A DNA stretch of 64,000 nt. Source: Methanomethylovorans hollandica DSM 15978 (GTDB lineage: Archaea; Halobacteriota; Methanosarcinia; Methanosarcinales; Methanosarcinaceae). Made by a program: the position numbers and the translations under genes. The stretch covers positions 1,728,011 through 1,792,010 of the forward strand of contig NC_019977.1 in NCBI RefSeq assembly GCF_000328665.1, read 5' to 3'. Shown here in pieces: positions 8,092-16,579 of this stretch. Below the pieces are notes generated by a model that was not told the DNA's origin, did not search any database, and saw nothing but the letters and a program-made list of their open reading frames with translations. The first letter of the stretch is position 1. Each line of letters opens with the position of its first letter.

Positions 8092-9083
8092 AAATGGAAT
8101 GGAAGAAGCTATTTAAAAATGACTTCCCAGTAAATCCAAATTTAGATGAGAGAACACTCCGTCACATGGAAGATGCTACCGTACGTGTCGGACTGGAAAA
8201 TTCGCGTAAGAACGTCGTGTTGAAACAGTTCATAAAAGATCCGTACATGACGCTGTGTGCCTATCCGGACTATACGTTCATAATCACTACACCGGTTGCG
8301 CTGGTATTTCTCATAGCGGGTCTTATGCGAAACTGGCCAAATCCTATAATAGACGATGTGATCTTCTTCAGTGTCCTGATAGCTATATTCCCTGCTTCCA
8401 TAATGTATCAGAAGAAGATGAAGCATATAACTAAAATAGAAGAATACCTGCCTACATTTCTGAGGGATATTTCAGAAATGAGCCGGGCGGGGCTTACTCT
8501 TTCCAGATCAGTAGCCACTGTGGCAAAAGGAGAGTACGGAGAACTTTCTCCAGAGATAAAAAAGATGAATGACCTCATGTCCTGGGGAGTCTCTTTTGAA
8601 AAGGCATTGCTCACTTTTGCACGCCGTATGAATACTGCTCTTATTGACAGGTCTGTTGCTTTGATCACTCAGGCTAGCAAGGCAGGAGGACGAGTTTCCC
8701 AGGTGCTGGAAGCTGCTGCCAGGGACTCTACTGAAGTGAAACAGATCGAGAGGGAAAGAAAGGGTAACATGATGGTCTATCTGGTGATCATCTACATGTC
8801 CTTCTTCGTGTTCCTCTTCGTTATAGCCATGCTTGCAATGACTTTTGTGCCCACTATGGCAACAGCAGGCCAGGCGGCCACAGATGCCGGAGCAGGCGGC
8901 CAGTTCATAGGTGCTTTCGATCCAGGCATGTTCATAAGGGTGATGTTCCATGCATCTCTTGTTCAGGGCTTCTTCAGCGGACTTGTAGCAGGGCAGATGG
9001 GAGAAGGAGCCATATCTGCGGGGCTGAAACATTCCATAGTACTATCGATGATAGCCTGGATCACATTCACCTTTTTTATCTGA
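8088..9083 (+). CDS. TadC-like type II secretion F-domain membrane protein
   Basis: Second platform subunit. Two transmembrane helices lie near residues 60-110, followed by a T2SSF domain (YLPTFLRDISEMSRAGLTLSRSVATVA... ITQASKAGGRVSQVLE) and C-terminal helices near 220-250 and 290-331. It overlaps the previous gene by 4 nt. The loop between the last helices is Ala/Gly-rich. Its 3' end overlaps the convergent fumarase beta gene by 8 nt. No prepilin peptidase or pilin follows, so the substrate of this machine is encoded elsewhere or unrecognised. Confidence 0.88.
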   Translation: MKMEWKKLFKNDFPVNPNLDERTLRHMEDATVRVGLENSRKNVVLKQFIKDPYMTLCAYPDYTFIITTPVALVFLIAGLMRNWPNPIIDDVIFFSVLIAIFPASIMYQKKMKHITKIEEYLPTFLRDISEMSRAGLTLSRSVATVAKGEYGELSPEIKKMNDLMSWGVSFEKALLTFARRMNTALIDRSVALITQASKAGGRVSQVLEAAARDSTEVKQIERERKGNMMVYLVIIYMSFFVFLFVIAMLAMTFVPTMATAGQAATDAGAGGQFIGAFDPGMFIRVMFHASLVQGFFSGLVAGQMGEGAISAGLKHSIVLSMIAWITFTFFI

Positions 9084-9657
9084 GATGGCAGAAAGCTGTG
9101 AGGGCCTGGTCCCTCACTTCTTGAAAAAGATCGTGCCCATGGGCATCTATGCCAACTACGAGAGGACCAAAGTGTTCGACCTCAAGTTCCCATACGGCTT
9201 CAGGCATTCCTAATTGTGGCCAGTATACGGATCGAACATTTTTTATTGCCTCTGCAGCAAGCGCAGCACATCCTCCGGTATAGGCAAGATATACACACTT
9301 TCCCTTAAGTGCATCAGCCACTCCCTGCATACCGCCTTTTCCAATGAGGACACGAATAGCATGTCTTTCAAGCAACCTGGGAGTCATACCGGCCATTCTG
9401 GCGCTTGTGGTAGGACCGGCGGCAACTGCTTCCCATTTATCTTCATCTTCTTTGACCATCAGAGGACCACAGTGATATATAGCCGCACCTTCAAGCTCAA
9501 AGGGCAGTTCTTTACCTGCTTCATCTAATTTCAGAATATGAGCATGGGCTTCATCCCTGGCAGTGTATACAATGCCGCTTACGTACACAATATCTCCGGC
9601 ATGCAGCTTTATTATATCATCTATTTGCAGGGGCGTGGTTAAGTCATACTTGCTCAT
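9076..9657 (-). CDS. Class I fumarate hydratase, beta (C-terminal) subunit
   Basis: Beta subunit of the two-protein Fe-S fumarase/tartrate dehydratase family, interconverting fumarate and malate in the partial TCA pathway. Seen: GDIVYVSGIVYTARDEAHAH, the HCGPLMVKED motif, AAGPTTSARM, GKGGM followed by the FxxKCVYLAYTGGCAAL-type segment and the terminal FGPLVVGIDAHGHDLF. At 193 residues it is typical. It overlaps the alpha subunit gene by 14 nt and is convergent with the Tad-like operon. Confidence 0.93.
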   Translation of the reverse strand: MSKYDLTTPLQIDDIIKLHAGDIVYVSGIVYTARDEAHAHILKLDEAGKELPFELEGAAIYHCGPLMVKEDEDKWEAVAAGPTTSARMAGMTPRLLERHAIRVLIGKGGMQGVADALKGKCVYLAYTGGCAALAAEAIKNVRSVYWPQLGMPEAVWELEVEHFGPLVVGIDAHGHDLFQEVRDQALTAFCHLR

Positions 9658-10543
9658 GCCTTCCCTCCAGCACTACTTTTGCATGCCTGTTTGCCCAGCA
9701 TTGAATGTTCACAGCTACGGGAAGAGATGCAGTGTGGCAGTGTGCCTGTTTTACATGTACGGCAAGAGCAGTTGTGGTACCACCCATGCCCATGGGACCA
9801 ATTCCCAGAGAATTGATGCCCTTGAGCAGCTCAAGCTCAAAAGGATCCATGTATTTTATATCCGTCAGAAGAGCTTGCTTTGCAAGTCTTGCTGCCTTGT
9901 CAAAGGAACCACCGATCCCTACCCCCACAATGATAGGTGGACAAGGCATTCCACCTGCTTTAAGCACGGTCTCCAGCACGAATTCCCTGATCCTGGAAAT
10001 CTCTGTGGGATTGAACATGCGCAGAGCGCTCATATTCTCAGAGCCAGCACCTTTGGGAGCTACAGTGATGCTAAGCTTGTTGCCTTCCACAAAACTGTAA
10101 TTGATGTCCGGCAGACCGGCACCCGTATTATCCCCGCTGTTCTTCCGGGAAAGGGGAGATACGGCATTTGGCCGAAGAGGCACTTGAATTGTTGCACGGC
10201 GTACACCCTCGACAATAGCGCCTTCAAGATCAAAATCCAATGTAAGAGAACGACCGATATCTACAAAGAACACCATGATACCTGTGTCCTGACACATAGG
10301 TACCGATCGACTTTTGGCAAGTTCGATATTCTTTAAGATCGCCGCAAGCTGTGCTCTGGCAGTTTCAGATGTTTCCCGTTCATATGCATTCTCAATAGCA
10401 TCAATGACATCAGGAGGCAGACAGATCTCTGCTTCTCTTATAATGTTCACTGTTGCCAAAACAACGTCATCATAAGTTACCATTCCTGTCAAAGAACCAC
10501 TCCTGATAAGATGCGAAACCCTTTTTATCAATGTTACTGACAT
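9644..10543 (-). CDS. Class I fumarate hydratase, alpha (N-terminal) subunit
   Basis: Catalytic subunit expected to bind a 4Fe-4S cluster. The candidate ligand cysteines are in CQDTGIMVFF, MPCPPIIVGVGIGGSFDKAA and HCHTASLPVAVNIQCW. As read here it has 299 residues. Met21 (start 10483) would give the more usual ~280 residues, but 10543 directly follows the stop of a 27-codon ORF (TAA-ATG), suggesting coupling. Transcribed with the beta subunit. Confidence 0.93.
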   Translation of the reverse strand: MSVTLIKRVSHLIRSGSLTGMVTYDDVVLATVNIIREAEICLPPDVIDAIENAYERETSETARAQLAAILKNIELAKSRSVPMCQDTGIMVFFVDIGRSLTLDFDLEGAIVEGVRRATIQVPLRPNAVSPLSRKNSGDNTGAGLPDINYSFVEGNKLSITVAPKGAGSENMSALRMFNPTEISRIREFVLETVLKAGGMPCPPIIVGVGIGGSFDKAARLAKQALLTDIKYMDPFELELLKGINSLGIGPMGMGGTTTALAVHVKQAHCHTASLPVAVNIQCWANRHAKVVLEGRHEQV

Positions 10544-10627
10544 TTACTTTTTGTTAAGCTGGGCATAGACCGCTGCCGCGACTATTATGCAGCCATATAG
10601 TCCTAATTTGATAGTTTTGATTATCAT
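10544..10627 (-). CDS. 27-residue single-helix microprotein upstream of fumarase
   Basis: A short ORF encoding MIIKTIKLGLYGCIIVAAAV then YAQLNKK: a basic start, one hydrophobic helix and a basic tail, as in small membrane peptides. GGTGG lies 3-8 nt before the ATG, and the TAA abuts the fumarase alpha ATG. Either a real membrane microprotein or a coupling leader peptide. No family recognised. Confidence 0.45.
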   Translation of the reverse strand: MIIKTIKLGLYGCIIVAAAVYAQLNKK

Positions 10628-10671
10628 TCCACCACTCACCCATTAAGCTAAGCTTGCAGACTATTATTGAG

Positions 10672-10758
10672 CTAAACTTTGTTTTTTGTAACGGGTACCA
10701 CTTCTAGTCCCTCAGACAGAACTTCCCTCTGATGTTCAACTATATTAATATATCTCAT
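10672..10758 (-). CDS. 28-residue ORF upstream of fumarase, possibly a remnant
   Basis: ATG at 10758 opens a protein-like 28-residue frame (MRYINIVEHQREVLSEG... ending VTKNKV) on the fumarase strand. There is no SD, and the AT-rich start overlaps a TATA-like string (ATATTAATATA), so it may be a remnant or chance. The remaining 108 nt up to the tRNA-Leu gene show nothing else. Confidence 0.25.
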   Translation of the reverse strand: MRYINIVEHQREVLSEGLEVVPVTKNKV

Positions 10759-10866
10759 GCTGATAATTGGAAATTATTGTCATGAGCTCACAAGGAAAAT
10801 ACAACTAAAACCAGGATCATATGGAATAAATAATGACCCACAACAGGAACAGACTGTATTTATAGG

Positions 10867-10949
10867 TGCGGGAGAAGGGATTCGAACCCCCGAACGCCTG
10901 CGCGAGTAGATCTTGAGTCTACCACCTTTGGCCGCTTGGTTACTCCCGC
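10867..10949 (-). tRNA. tRNA-Leu (anticodon CAA)
   Basis: Class II tRNA. The acceptor stem is GCGGGAG/CTCCCGC with discriminator A at 10867; CCA is not fully encoded. The anticodon stem GTAGA/TCTAC encloses loop CTCAAGA, so the anticodon is CAA, reading UUG. There is a long variable arm (TCGCGCAGGCG) and a T loop TTCGAAT. No intron. Confidence 0.95.
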
Positions 10950-11002
10950 ATTTTGGATTAAGATAGCAGTAATACAGGTATTAATTATAAATCTAACTGT
11001 TC

Positions 11003-11769
11003 ATGAAGTATATAGCTAAACATGTTCAACGGAAGATTCATATCCTACATTTACTAAGTTCATCATTATTTAGCATGAAAGCTACTAAGAGATTATTGGA
11101 TGCAACCAGATACATTTTGTTCTTAATTTTGATCGGTACTCTGGAAGTGGAGGCCATGAGCACTTTAGCTAAAAGGCTATTAAGAGATATATCTCCTTCC
11201 CGTGAACTAGCAATAGCTCTTGAGGATGCTGATCTGGAGTATGGGAACTGGATATGGTTAAAGGTACTTTCAATGTGAACAAAAGTTGGGCACATATGCT
11301 AGGATATGACTTGGAGGAAATAGAGCCTCACACATCTTTCTAGAACATATTGGCGCATCCAGATGTTTGCTGTGAATGGTACTGTTGTTCGGCGGGACAC
11401 ACTGGGAAATCACCTTAGGATCATTGGCACACAATTTGAGGTGGATCATGTAAAAGAAGCCGAGAAGAATATAGAGCATTCCGAGCCAAATTTAAGACAT
11501 TGTTCCACAGTGCTAATGACCTGATCTTTATGCAGGATATGGATCTCAATCTGCTGGAAGTGAACCAGATAGCCTGCGAAAGACTTGGCTATACAAAGGA
11601 AGAACTGCTTTTACTCCGGCCAAAAGAACTAGAAACATCTGATTATTTACCCCTCATAAAGTCCAGGATGACAGCCAGAAAGACAAAGGCACCACTTATA
11701 CACGTGTCTCTCGCATTAAAAAGAAAGACCATTGAGAGAAAAGAGTATATAGACCTCACTGACAATTAA
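11003..11769 (+). pseudogene. Decayed PAS-domain sensor (histidine-kinase-type) gene
   Basis: Pieces of at least two PAS domains appear in different frames. Near 11215-11275 there is ALEDADLEYGNWIW. Near 11254-11340, in another frame, VNKSWAHMLGYDLEEIEPH, then a stop. From 11500, FHSANDLIFMQDMDLNLLEV and ERLGYTKEELL, ending at a stop at 11769. FxxAxD...LLExNxxACexLGYxxEEL is the hallmark PAS pattern. No histidine-kinase core remains. Multiple frameshifts and stops mean this is a relic, not a sequencing slip. Confidence 0.75.
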
Positions 11770-11884
11770 AGACAAATAAGACAACACAATGCTATACTCT
11801 TTGTAGCATAGAATATCCTTTAATTCATATTATAAAAATCAGGCATTGTCAATATAGTGACCATTGCCAAATTGGAGAGTTTAT

Positions 11885-13561
11885 TTGAACTGGACAACCG
11901 CTGGAATTGCATTGTTTCTCCTGTATTGGATACTTGTATCGTATCTGAACAGGAATGGTACCCTTGAGAGATATAATATCACAAATTATGGCCCGCTCTT
12001 GATGATCAGGACCACAAGGGGGCTTAAACTACTTGACAGGTTAGCAGTGCCTAAGAAAGCCTGGAGATTGTTTGCTGACGTTGGTATACGACTGATGTTC
12101 ATAGGCATGTTAGCTATGTTGCTCATTGTGATAGTTTCCGATATTTCGATGCTTTCATCGCTGGGTGACAATACAATGCCAGAACCGAACAAGTTCAATG
12201 AAGCGCGCAACATATTCCTGATTCCCGGTGTCAATGAGTTCATTCCTTTTACATGGGGTTTAATAGCCCTTATTGTGACCCTGGTGGTGCATGAGTTTTC
12301 CCATGCTATTCTCTGCAGGGTAGAAAATATCCGGGTCAAATCAATGGGCATACTGCTTGCTCTTGTACCAGTTGGAGGGTTTGCAGAACCAGACGAAAAA
12401 GAACTTTTTGGTACTGAAACAACTGAAAAGGAAGATGAGGGACCAGTTGAAAGAACAAAATCCAAGGCTGCTACGCGTCAGCAAAGGGCACGCATCCTTT
12501 CAGCAGGTGTCATGGCAAATTTTGTTGTTGCACTTTTTGCCTTTAGCTTGTTCTTCGGCCCCGTGCTTGGTGCAATTGCACCAATTGGTAATGTAATGAT
12601 CATGGATGCACAGGATGAGGCTTCCGCTGCCGGGCTGGAGTCACAGATGATCATCACCCAAATAAATGAAAAACCAGTTGAGAACATAGTGGGGATGCTT
12701 GAATATCTTGATACTTTCCCGGAAGGTGAAACTGTCAGATTATATGCTTCAAAGGATAGGGTTACCTCTGCCTATGATGTCAAGATAGGGGCTGCTGAAG
12801 AAGACATCAAGGGAGTTCTTATCCAGGACATAGTATCTGCATCTCCTGCAGAGGCTGCGGGTTTACAGAAAGGCATGAGGATAATGGAGATGGAAGGTGT
12901 TCCCATACGAACTGTTTATGACTTCCGTTATTTCATGAACACCACATCTGCAGGTCAGCCTATAACACTGGTGCTTGCTGACAACACATCCGCAGAACGT
13001 GAGTTAACACTTGAGCTTGCATCTCATCCTGACGAAGGTAATGACAAGGGTTTTTTGGGAGTATTTACCAGTCAGGATGAAAATGTGGCGACAAGTCTTG
13101 GGATCACAGTGGGAGAATTCCCTGCAACGACCTATATCTCTTTGCTCCAGAGTATCCCTGAAATGCTAAAAGGAATAGCTGGCTGGCTGATCCTGCTGGG
13201 TTTGCCTATTGTTGGTTTTGCCGGAGAGGGTTTCCCCGGATTCAGTGGGATGCTCGCCAACTTCTATGCTCCTGCAGGATGGGCCGAACCCCTGGGAATC
13301 GGTATATTCTGGATCGCTAACTCTTTATTATGGATAGGCTGGCTTAACTTCTATGTGGGCCTGTTCAATTGCCTGCCTGCAGTACCTCTTGACGGAGGAC
13401 ATGTATTCAAAGATTACACAAAGGCTTTTATTTACAGGCTGACAAAGAATGAAGAGAAGTCACTTCGCCTTTCAGCAGCTGTAACTGCCACATTTGCTGT
13501 GCTGATATTCATGTCCTTTGTATTCATGATATTCGTACCGTATTTAGTGCATGGGTTCTGA
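11885..13561 (+). CDS. Site-2 protease (M50) with PDZ domains
   Basis: Intramembrane zinc metalloprotease of the S2P/M50 family, likely cleaving membrane-anchored regulators. The HEFSH zinc motif lies in a transmembrane helix near residue 135, and the second metal-ligand motif (NCLPAVPLDGGHVFKDY) near residue 500. Between them are two PDZ-like regions (around 230-300 and 310-380). Several hydrophobic helices span both ends. The frame is open from TTG 11864, but TTG 11885 has GGAGAG at 11873-11878 with good spacing, so it is chosen (558 residues). Monocistronic; target unknown. Confidence 0.9.
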   Translation: MNWTTAGIALFLLYWILVSYLNRNGTLERYNITNYGPLLMIRTTRGLKLLDRLAVPKKAWRLFADVGIRLMFIGMLAMLLIVIVSDISMLSSLGDNTMPEPNKFNEARNIFLIPGVNEFIPFTWGLIALIVTLVVHEFSHAILCRVENIRVKSMGILLALVPVGGFAEPDEKELFGTETTEKEDEGPVERTKSKAATRQQRARILSAGVMANFVVALFAFSLFFGPVLGAIAPIGNVMIMDAQDEASAAGLESQMIITQINEKPVENIVGMLEYLDTFPEGETVRLYASKDRVTSAYDVKIGAAEEDIKGVLIQDIVSASPAEAAGLQKGMRIMEMEGVPIRTVYDFRYFMNTTSAGQPITLVLADNTSAERELTLELASHPDEGNDKGFLGVFTSQDENVATSLGITVGEFPATTYISLLQSIPEMLKGIAGWLILLGLPIVGFAGEGFPGFSGMLANFYAPAGWAEPLGIGIFWIANSLLWIGWLNFYVGLFNCLPAVPLDGGHVFKDYTKAFIYRLTKNEEKSLRLSAAVTATFAVLIFMSFVFMIFVPYLVHGF

Positions 13562-13748
13562 TGGCAGATACAATGGAATGCAACGATGCATGAACATGTA
13601 TTTATACCGTATTGCAGTTGCCAAGAACATTGCATCCTTTTTTCCCATCACCTGTAATCTAATTCAGGATCGTTGGAGATCTGCCCGGTGCAAGGTAAAG
13701 ATGAACAGGTTCAATAAACAGTATCTAAAAAACTAAGATGATGATATC

Positions 13749-14522
13749 ATGGAGTTTCTGTTATTTGCAGTAATGGTCTTTTTTTTGTCTATGCTGTTCT
13801 CCATGATAGGCCTTGGAGGCGCCATAGTGTATGTACCTCTTTTTTATTGGTCAGGATTCGACCTGCTCAGTGCCATACCTATGGGCTTGTTGTTGAATAC
13901 AGTGACATCGGCATCTGCAGCCGTGACATATCTGCGAAAGGGACTTGTAAAACTGCCTGTCGCGATCCCGTTTATTATCATCTCCATGATAGCTGCGCCT
14001 GTAGGTGCTTATTGTACACATTTGGTACCTGTTAATATACTGCTTGGGATATTCAGTATCATTATGGTACTGATAGGAACTCAGATGTTGGTCCCTGAAA
14101 AAAAGTTTTTTCCAGCAACTGGGAACCAAGAGAACATAAGTTCTTTTCCTCTGATCCTCACCTCGGGGTCCATAGTAGGTTTTGCCGGTGGTTTGCTGGG
14201 AATTGGCGGGGGTTCACTGGTAATGCCATTGCTGATCTATATGGGATACGCTGTTAAAACAGCTGCGGCTACTTCCGGCCTTATTGTTTTGTTCACTTCC
14301 TTTGCCGGATTGATCGCACACCTCACTTCGTGGCAGCCGGATATGGAACTTGTGAGTTATATTACGATCGCGGCTTTTTTAGGTGCACAGGTGGGTTCCT
14401 ACCTCATGCATACCAGAATGCAGCCGCAGACCTTAAGGAAAATGGTTGGTATGGTGCTGTGGATTATGGCCGTGAGAATGATAGCAGGCCTGTTTGGAAT
14501 TCTTTCTGATGGAAACCTTTAA
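13749..14522 (+). CDS. TauE/SafE-family membrane exporter
   Basis: Multi-pass membrane protein of the TauE/SafE (DUF81) family, implicated in sulfite/sulfonate or other anion export. Seen: two related halves, each with a glycine-rich helix (MIGLGGAIVYVPL near residue 20 and FAGGLLGIGGGSLVMPLL near 140), and about seven or eight hydrophobic helices. At 257 residues it is normal. SD-like GATGAT precedes the ATG. It is convergent with the coenzyme M operon across the tRNA-Arg and sfsA. Since that operon handles sulfite and C2/C3 sulfonates, a link to sulfonate traffic is an attractive inference but not shown. The 187 nt before it hold nothing recognisable. Confidence 0.85.
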   Translation: MEFLLFAVMVFFLSMLFSMIGLGGAIVYVPLFYWSGFDLLSAIPMGLLLNTVTSASAAVTYLRKGLVKLPVAIPFIIISMIAAPVGAYCTHLVPVNILLGIFSIIMVLIGTQMLVPEKKFFPATGNQENISSFPLILTSGSIVGFAGGLLGIGGGSLVMPLLIYMGYAVKTAAATSGLIVLFTSFAGLIAHLTSWQPDMELVSYITIAAFLGAQVGSYLMHTRMQPQTLRKMVGMVLWIMAVRMIAGLFGILSDGNL

Positions 14523-14552
14523 GAATCTGATCGTAATCAGATGTTCCATAGT

Positions 14553-14642
14553 GGGCTCGTAGGGTAGCCAGGATATCCTAATGGGCTTCGAAACCCATGG
14601 TGAAGACACCCATTGACTCGCGTTCGAATCGCGGCGGGCCCG
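14553..14642 (+). tRNA. tRNA-Arg (anticodon UCG) with a 16-nt intron
   Basis: Acceptor stem GGGCTCG/CGGGCCC, discriminator G at 14642, T arm TCGCG-TTCGAAT-CGCGG. Read continuously, the anticodon loop would have 8 nt. Removing 14592-14607 gives a normal stem ATGGG/CCCAT (14581-14585 with 14609-14613) and loop CTTCGAA, anticodon UCG. The precursor forms a canonical bulge-helix-bulge: ATGGG/CCCAT, 3-nt bulge ACA (14606-14608), 4-bp helix CTTC/GAAG (14586-14589 with 14602-14605), 3-nt bulge GAA (14590-14592), then ACC/GGT. The intron sits at the standard 37/38 position. Confidence 0.93.
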
Positions 14643-14657
14643 CTTGATTTATTAAGT

Positions 14658-15392
14658 TCATTGACAAAGCGGTAGCTTTCCGTAGTAGTATATATGGCCG
14701 CCATCACCATCTGCTCTGAATGTAAATACTAGAGGCTGGACCTGCACTCCTTCTTTGAGAGCATGGTTAAAAGCAGCAGCGAAATCCGGATCTATGTTCT
14801 CATGTGCTGTGAAACATTGTGCCTCCTGCCGGAAAACCAATACCATCATCATAGCTTTATCTCCGGCTTGCACGGCTTTTATGAGTTCCTCGACATGCCT
14901 TCTTCCGCGTGTCGTGGGAGCATCTGGGAACATCGCCCTACCATTTTCGGCAAGAGTGCATCCTTTTACTTCGATCCATGTTCTGCGCCCTGCTTCCTCA
15001 AGCAGGTAATCCAGCCTGCTTTCCCCGAAGACCTGCTCAGGCAGGATCTTCTCGGTATTTGCTAGGCTCTCTATTATTTTATTTTCCAGAACCCACATGG
15101 AAATCTGTCTGTGATACCCGGAATGAGTAAGAACGAAGTCATCTCCTGCTTTGCCAGCTATGAGGTCCCACTCTGTTTTTCTCTTTTTTCCGCTGGCTTT
15201 TTTCAGAAGCAATTTGTTGCCGGGATACAGTAGATCCGTAAGTCTTCCGGGATCATGGACATGTACTTTTTCACATTTTGATCCTAAAGGAGTGGCAATG
15301 TCCACTATTGCCAAAAACCTGTTGGGTCTGGAAACCAGGGTCCCCTCTGCATCAAGGGGAATGTCAAGAACATGTCTTGAAACTTGTGTCAT
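14658..15392 (-). CDS. sfsA: SfsA-family protein (sugar fermentation stimulation protein)
   Basis: Protein of the SfsA family, first described as a DNA-binding regulator of sugar fermentation in E. coli and with a nuclease-like fold; its role in archaea is unclear. Seen: GTLVSRPNRFLAIV near the N-terminus, HVHDPGRLTDLLYPGNKLLL, WVLENKIIES, SRLDYLLEEAGRRTWIEVKGCTLAENGRAMFPDAPTTRG-type block and EELIKAVQAGDKAMMMVLV. The frame is open from 15512, but family members begin shortly before the RPNRF motif, so Met at 15392 is preferred (about 244 residues). Last gene of the coenzyme M gene series on this strand. Confidence 0.88.
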   Translation of the reverse strand: MTQVSRHVLDIPLDAEGTLVSRPNRFLAIVDIATPLGSKCEKVHVHDPGRLTDLLYPGNKLLLKKASGKKRKTEWDLIAGKAGDDFVLTHSGYHRQISMWVLENKIIESLANTEKILPEQVFGESRLDYLLEEAGRRTWIEVKGCTLAENGRAMFPDAPTTRGRRHVEELIKAVQAGDKAMMMVLVFRQEAQCFTAHENIDPDFAAAFNHALKEGVQVQPLVFTFRADGDGGHIYYYGKLPLCQ

Positions 15393-15483
15393 GTTCATTT
15401 CTCTTATTGACATTTCTTTTATGTATAGGGTAACAGGAATTAGATCTCCGGGCTTTGCCGGTGTTACAGACTTGCATACACAA

Positions 15484-16053
15484 TTAAAAACCTGTATAAT
15501 CCGACATTTCATCCATGAATCTTTCCAATATAACCTCTGGACATATGTCTATAACAGGAACCTGTGCATTTCCGGGCTGCACTTTGACCACTATGACGCC
15601 ACTTTTCACTTCTTCAAGTAACCGTATAAGACTTTCCGGATCGTCTGCATCATATACTTCTTTGATCCCTACTCCCTTGGCCACAGCTGCAAGGTCAGTG
15701 TACATTGAAGTGGCCGTAGGTTCATCACCTGTGGAGCCGTATGTGCCATTGTCTATTATTGTCAGCAGATAGTTTTCCGGGTGCTGGCTTGCTATGGTTG
15801 CAAGACTGCCGAGGTTCATAAGCATGGAGCCATCACCTTCGATAGTTATCACACGTCTTTGAGGCTGCGCAAGGGACAAGCCCAAGCCAATGGATGAAGC
15901 AAGTCCCATAGAACCCAGCATGTAGAAGTTGCGCTGCGTATCACATAAGTAATACAGTTCCTTAGAGGGTATGCCAATATTGCTTATCAGCAGTGCTCCA
16001 TCCTTTTTGGCTTTATCTGCAATGACCTTGATAGCATCCAGACGTATCATCAT
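15484..16053 (-). CDS. comE: Sulfopyruvate decarboxylase beta subunit
   Basis: Thiamine-diphosphate-binding half of ComDE, which decarboxylates 3-sulfopyruvate to sulfoacetaldehyde in coenzyme M biosynthesis. The TPP/Mg motif EGDGSMLMNLGSLATIA is followed by NYLLTIIDNGTYGSTG, and DTQRNFYMLGSMGLASSIGLGL precedes it. At 189 residues it is the normal size for a separate beta subunit. It overlaps comD by 4 nt (ATGA). Confidence 0.93.
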   Translation of the reverse strand: MMIRLDAIKVIADKAKKDGALLISNIGIPSKELYYLCDTQRNFYMLGSMGLASSIGLGLSLAQPQRRVITIEGDGSMLMNLGSLATIASQHPENYLLTIIDNGTYGSTGDEPTATSMYTDLAAVAKGVGIKEVYDADDPESLIRLLEEVKSGVIVVKVQPGNAQVPVIDICPEVILERFMDEMSDYTGF

Positions 16054-16553
16054 AATCTCCAGAAACCTATCTTTAACAGCACAGCCACAGGGCTTTTCTT
16101 TTCCAGGGATGTTGTCATTGCTTGAACGATCATGTTTTCAGCTTCCTGTTTTGAAGCTGGCACAAAAAAGGGGATAGCCATTGTTCTCAGCAAACCCGGA
16201 GTGAGCACGCCCATAGGCACCTGTGCACAGACAGGTTCCCCTTCCACACCCCTGTGGCTCACGATCATGAGCAGGGGTATGCCGTACAGTTCGTTAAGGG
16301 AAGCAAGGGCATTAATGGAATTTCCAAGACCGGAATTCTGCATCAGCATTGCGGTGCTTTTTCCACCCATATATGCGCCTGCACATACTCCTACACCTTC
16401 TTCTTCTCTCGTGACAGCCACATGGATGATATCCGGGTCCTTGTCGACCATTAATATGAGGTCCTTCAGGTTCACACAGGGCACGCTGACCACAAAGTCG
16501 ATACCTGCTTTTTTAATGCCTTGCAGCACTGCCATTGACGGATTATTGTCCAT
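16050..16553 (-). CDS. comD: Sulfopyruvate decarboxylase alpha subunit
   Basis: Pyrimidine-binding half of the heteromeric TPP enzyme ComDE. Seen: VSVPCVNLKDLI, the conserved TREEEGVGVCAGAYMGG segment whose glutamate activates TPP, and MQNSGLGNSINALASL. At 167 residues it is typical of the separate subunit. Its 3' end overlaps comE; 26 nt separate it from the upstream Fe-S protein gene on the same strand. Confidence 0.93.
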   Translation of the reverse strand: MDNNPSMAVLQGIKKAGIDFVVSVPCVNLKDLILMVDKDPDIIHVAVTREEEGVGVCAGAYMGGKSTAMLMQNSGLGNSINALASLNELYGIPLLMIVSHRGVEGEPVCAQVPMGVLTPGLLRTMAIPFFVPASKQEAENMIVQAMTTSLEKKSPVAVLLKIGFWRL

Positions 16554-16579
16554 CCTGTATCCTCATTGTTACTGCTTCT

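Noticed and set aside
9563-10336. 257-codon ORF antisense to fumarase
   Set aside because: Cysteine/histidine-rich translation typical of a shadow frame; the fumarase motifs are on the other strand.
13551-13736. 61-codon ORF between the site-2 protease and the TauE-like gene
   Set aside because: It overlaps the protease stop, has no SD and shows no domain.
14553-14642. Class II tRNA-Ser with anticodon CGA
   Set aside because: That reading gives a mismatched anticodon stem; the 16-nt intron model gives perfect stems and a canonical splice motif.
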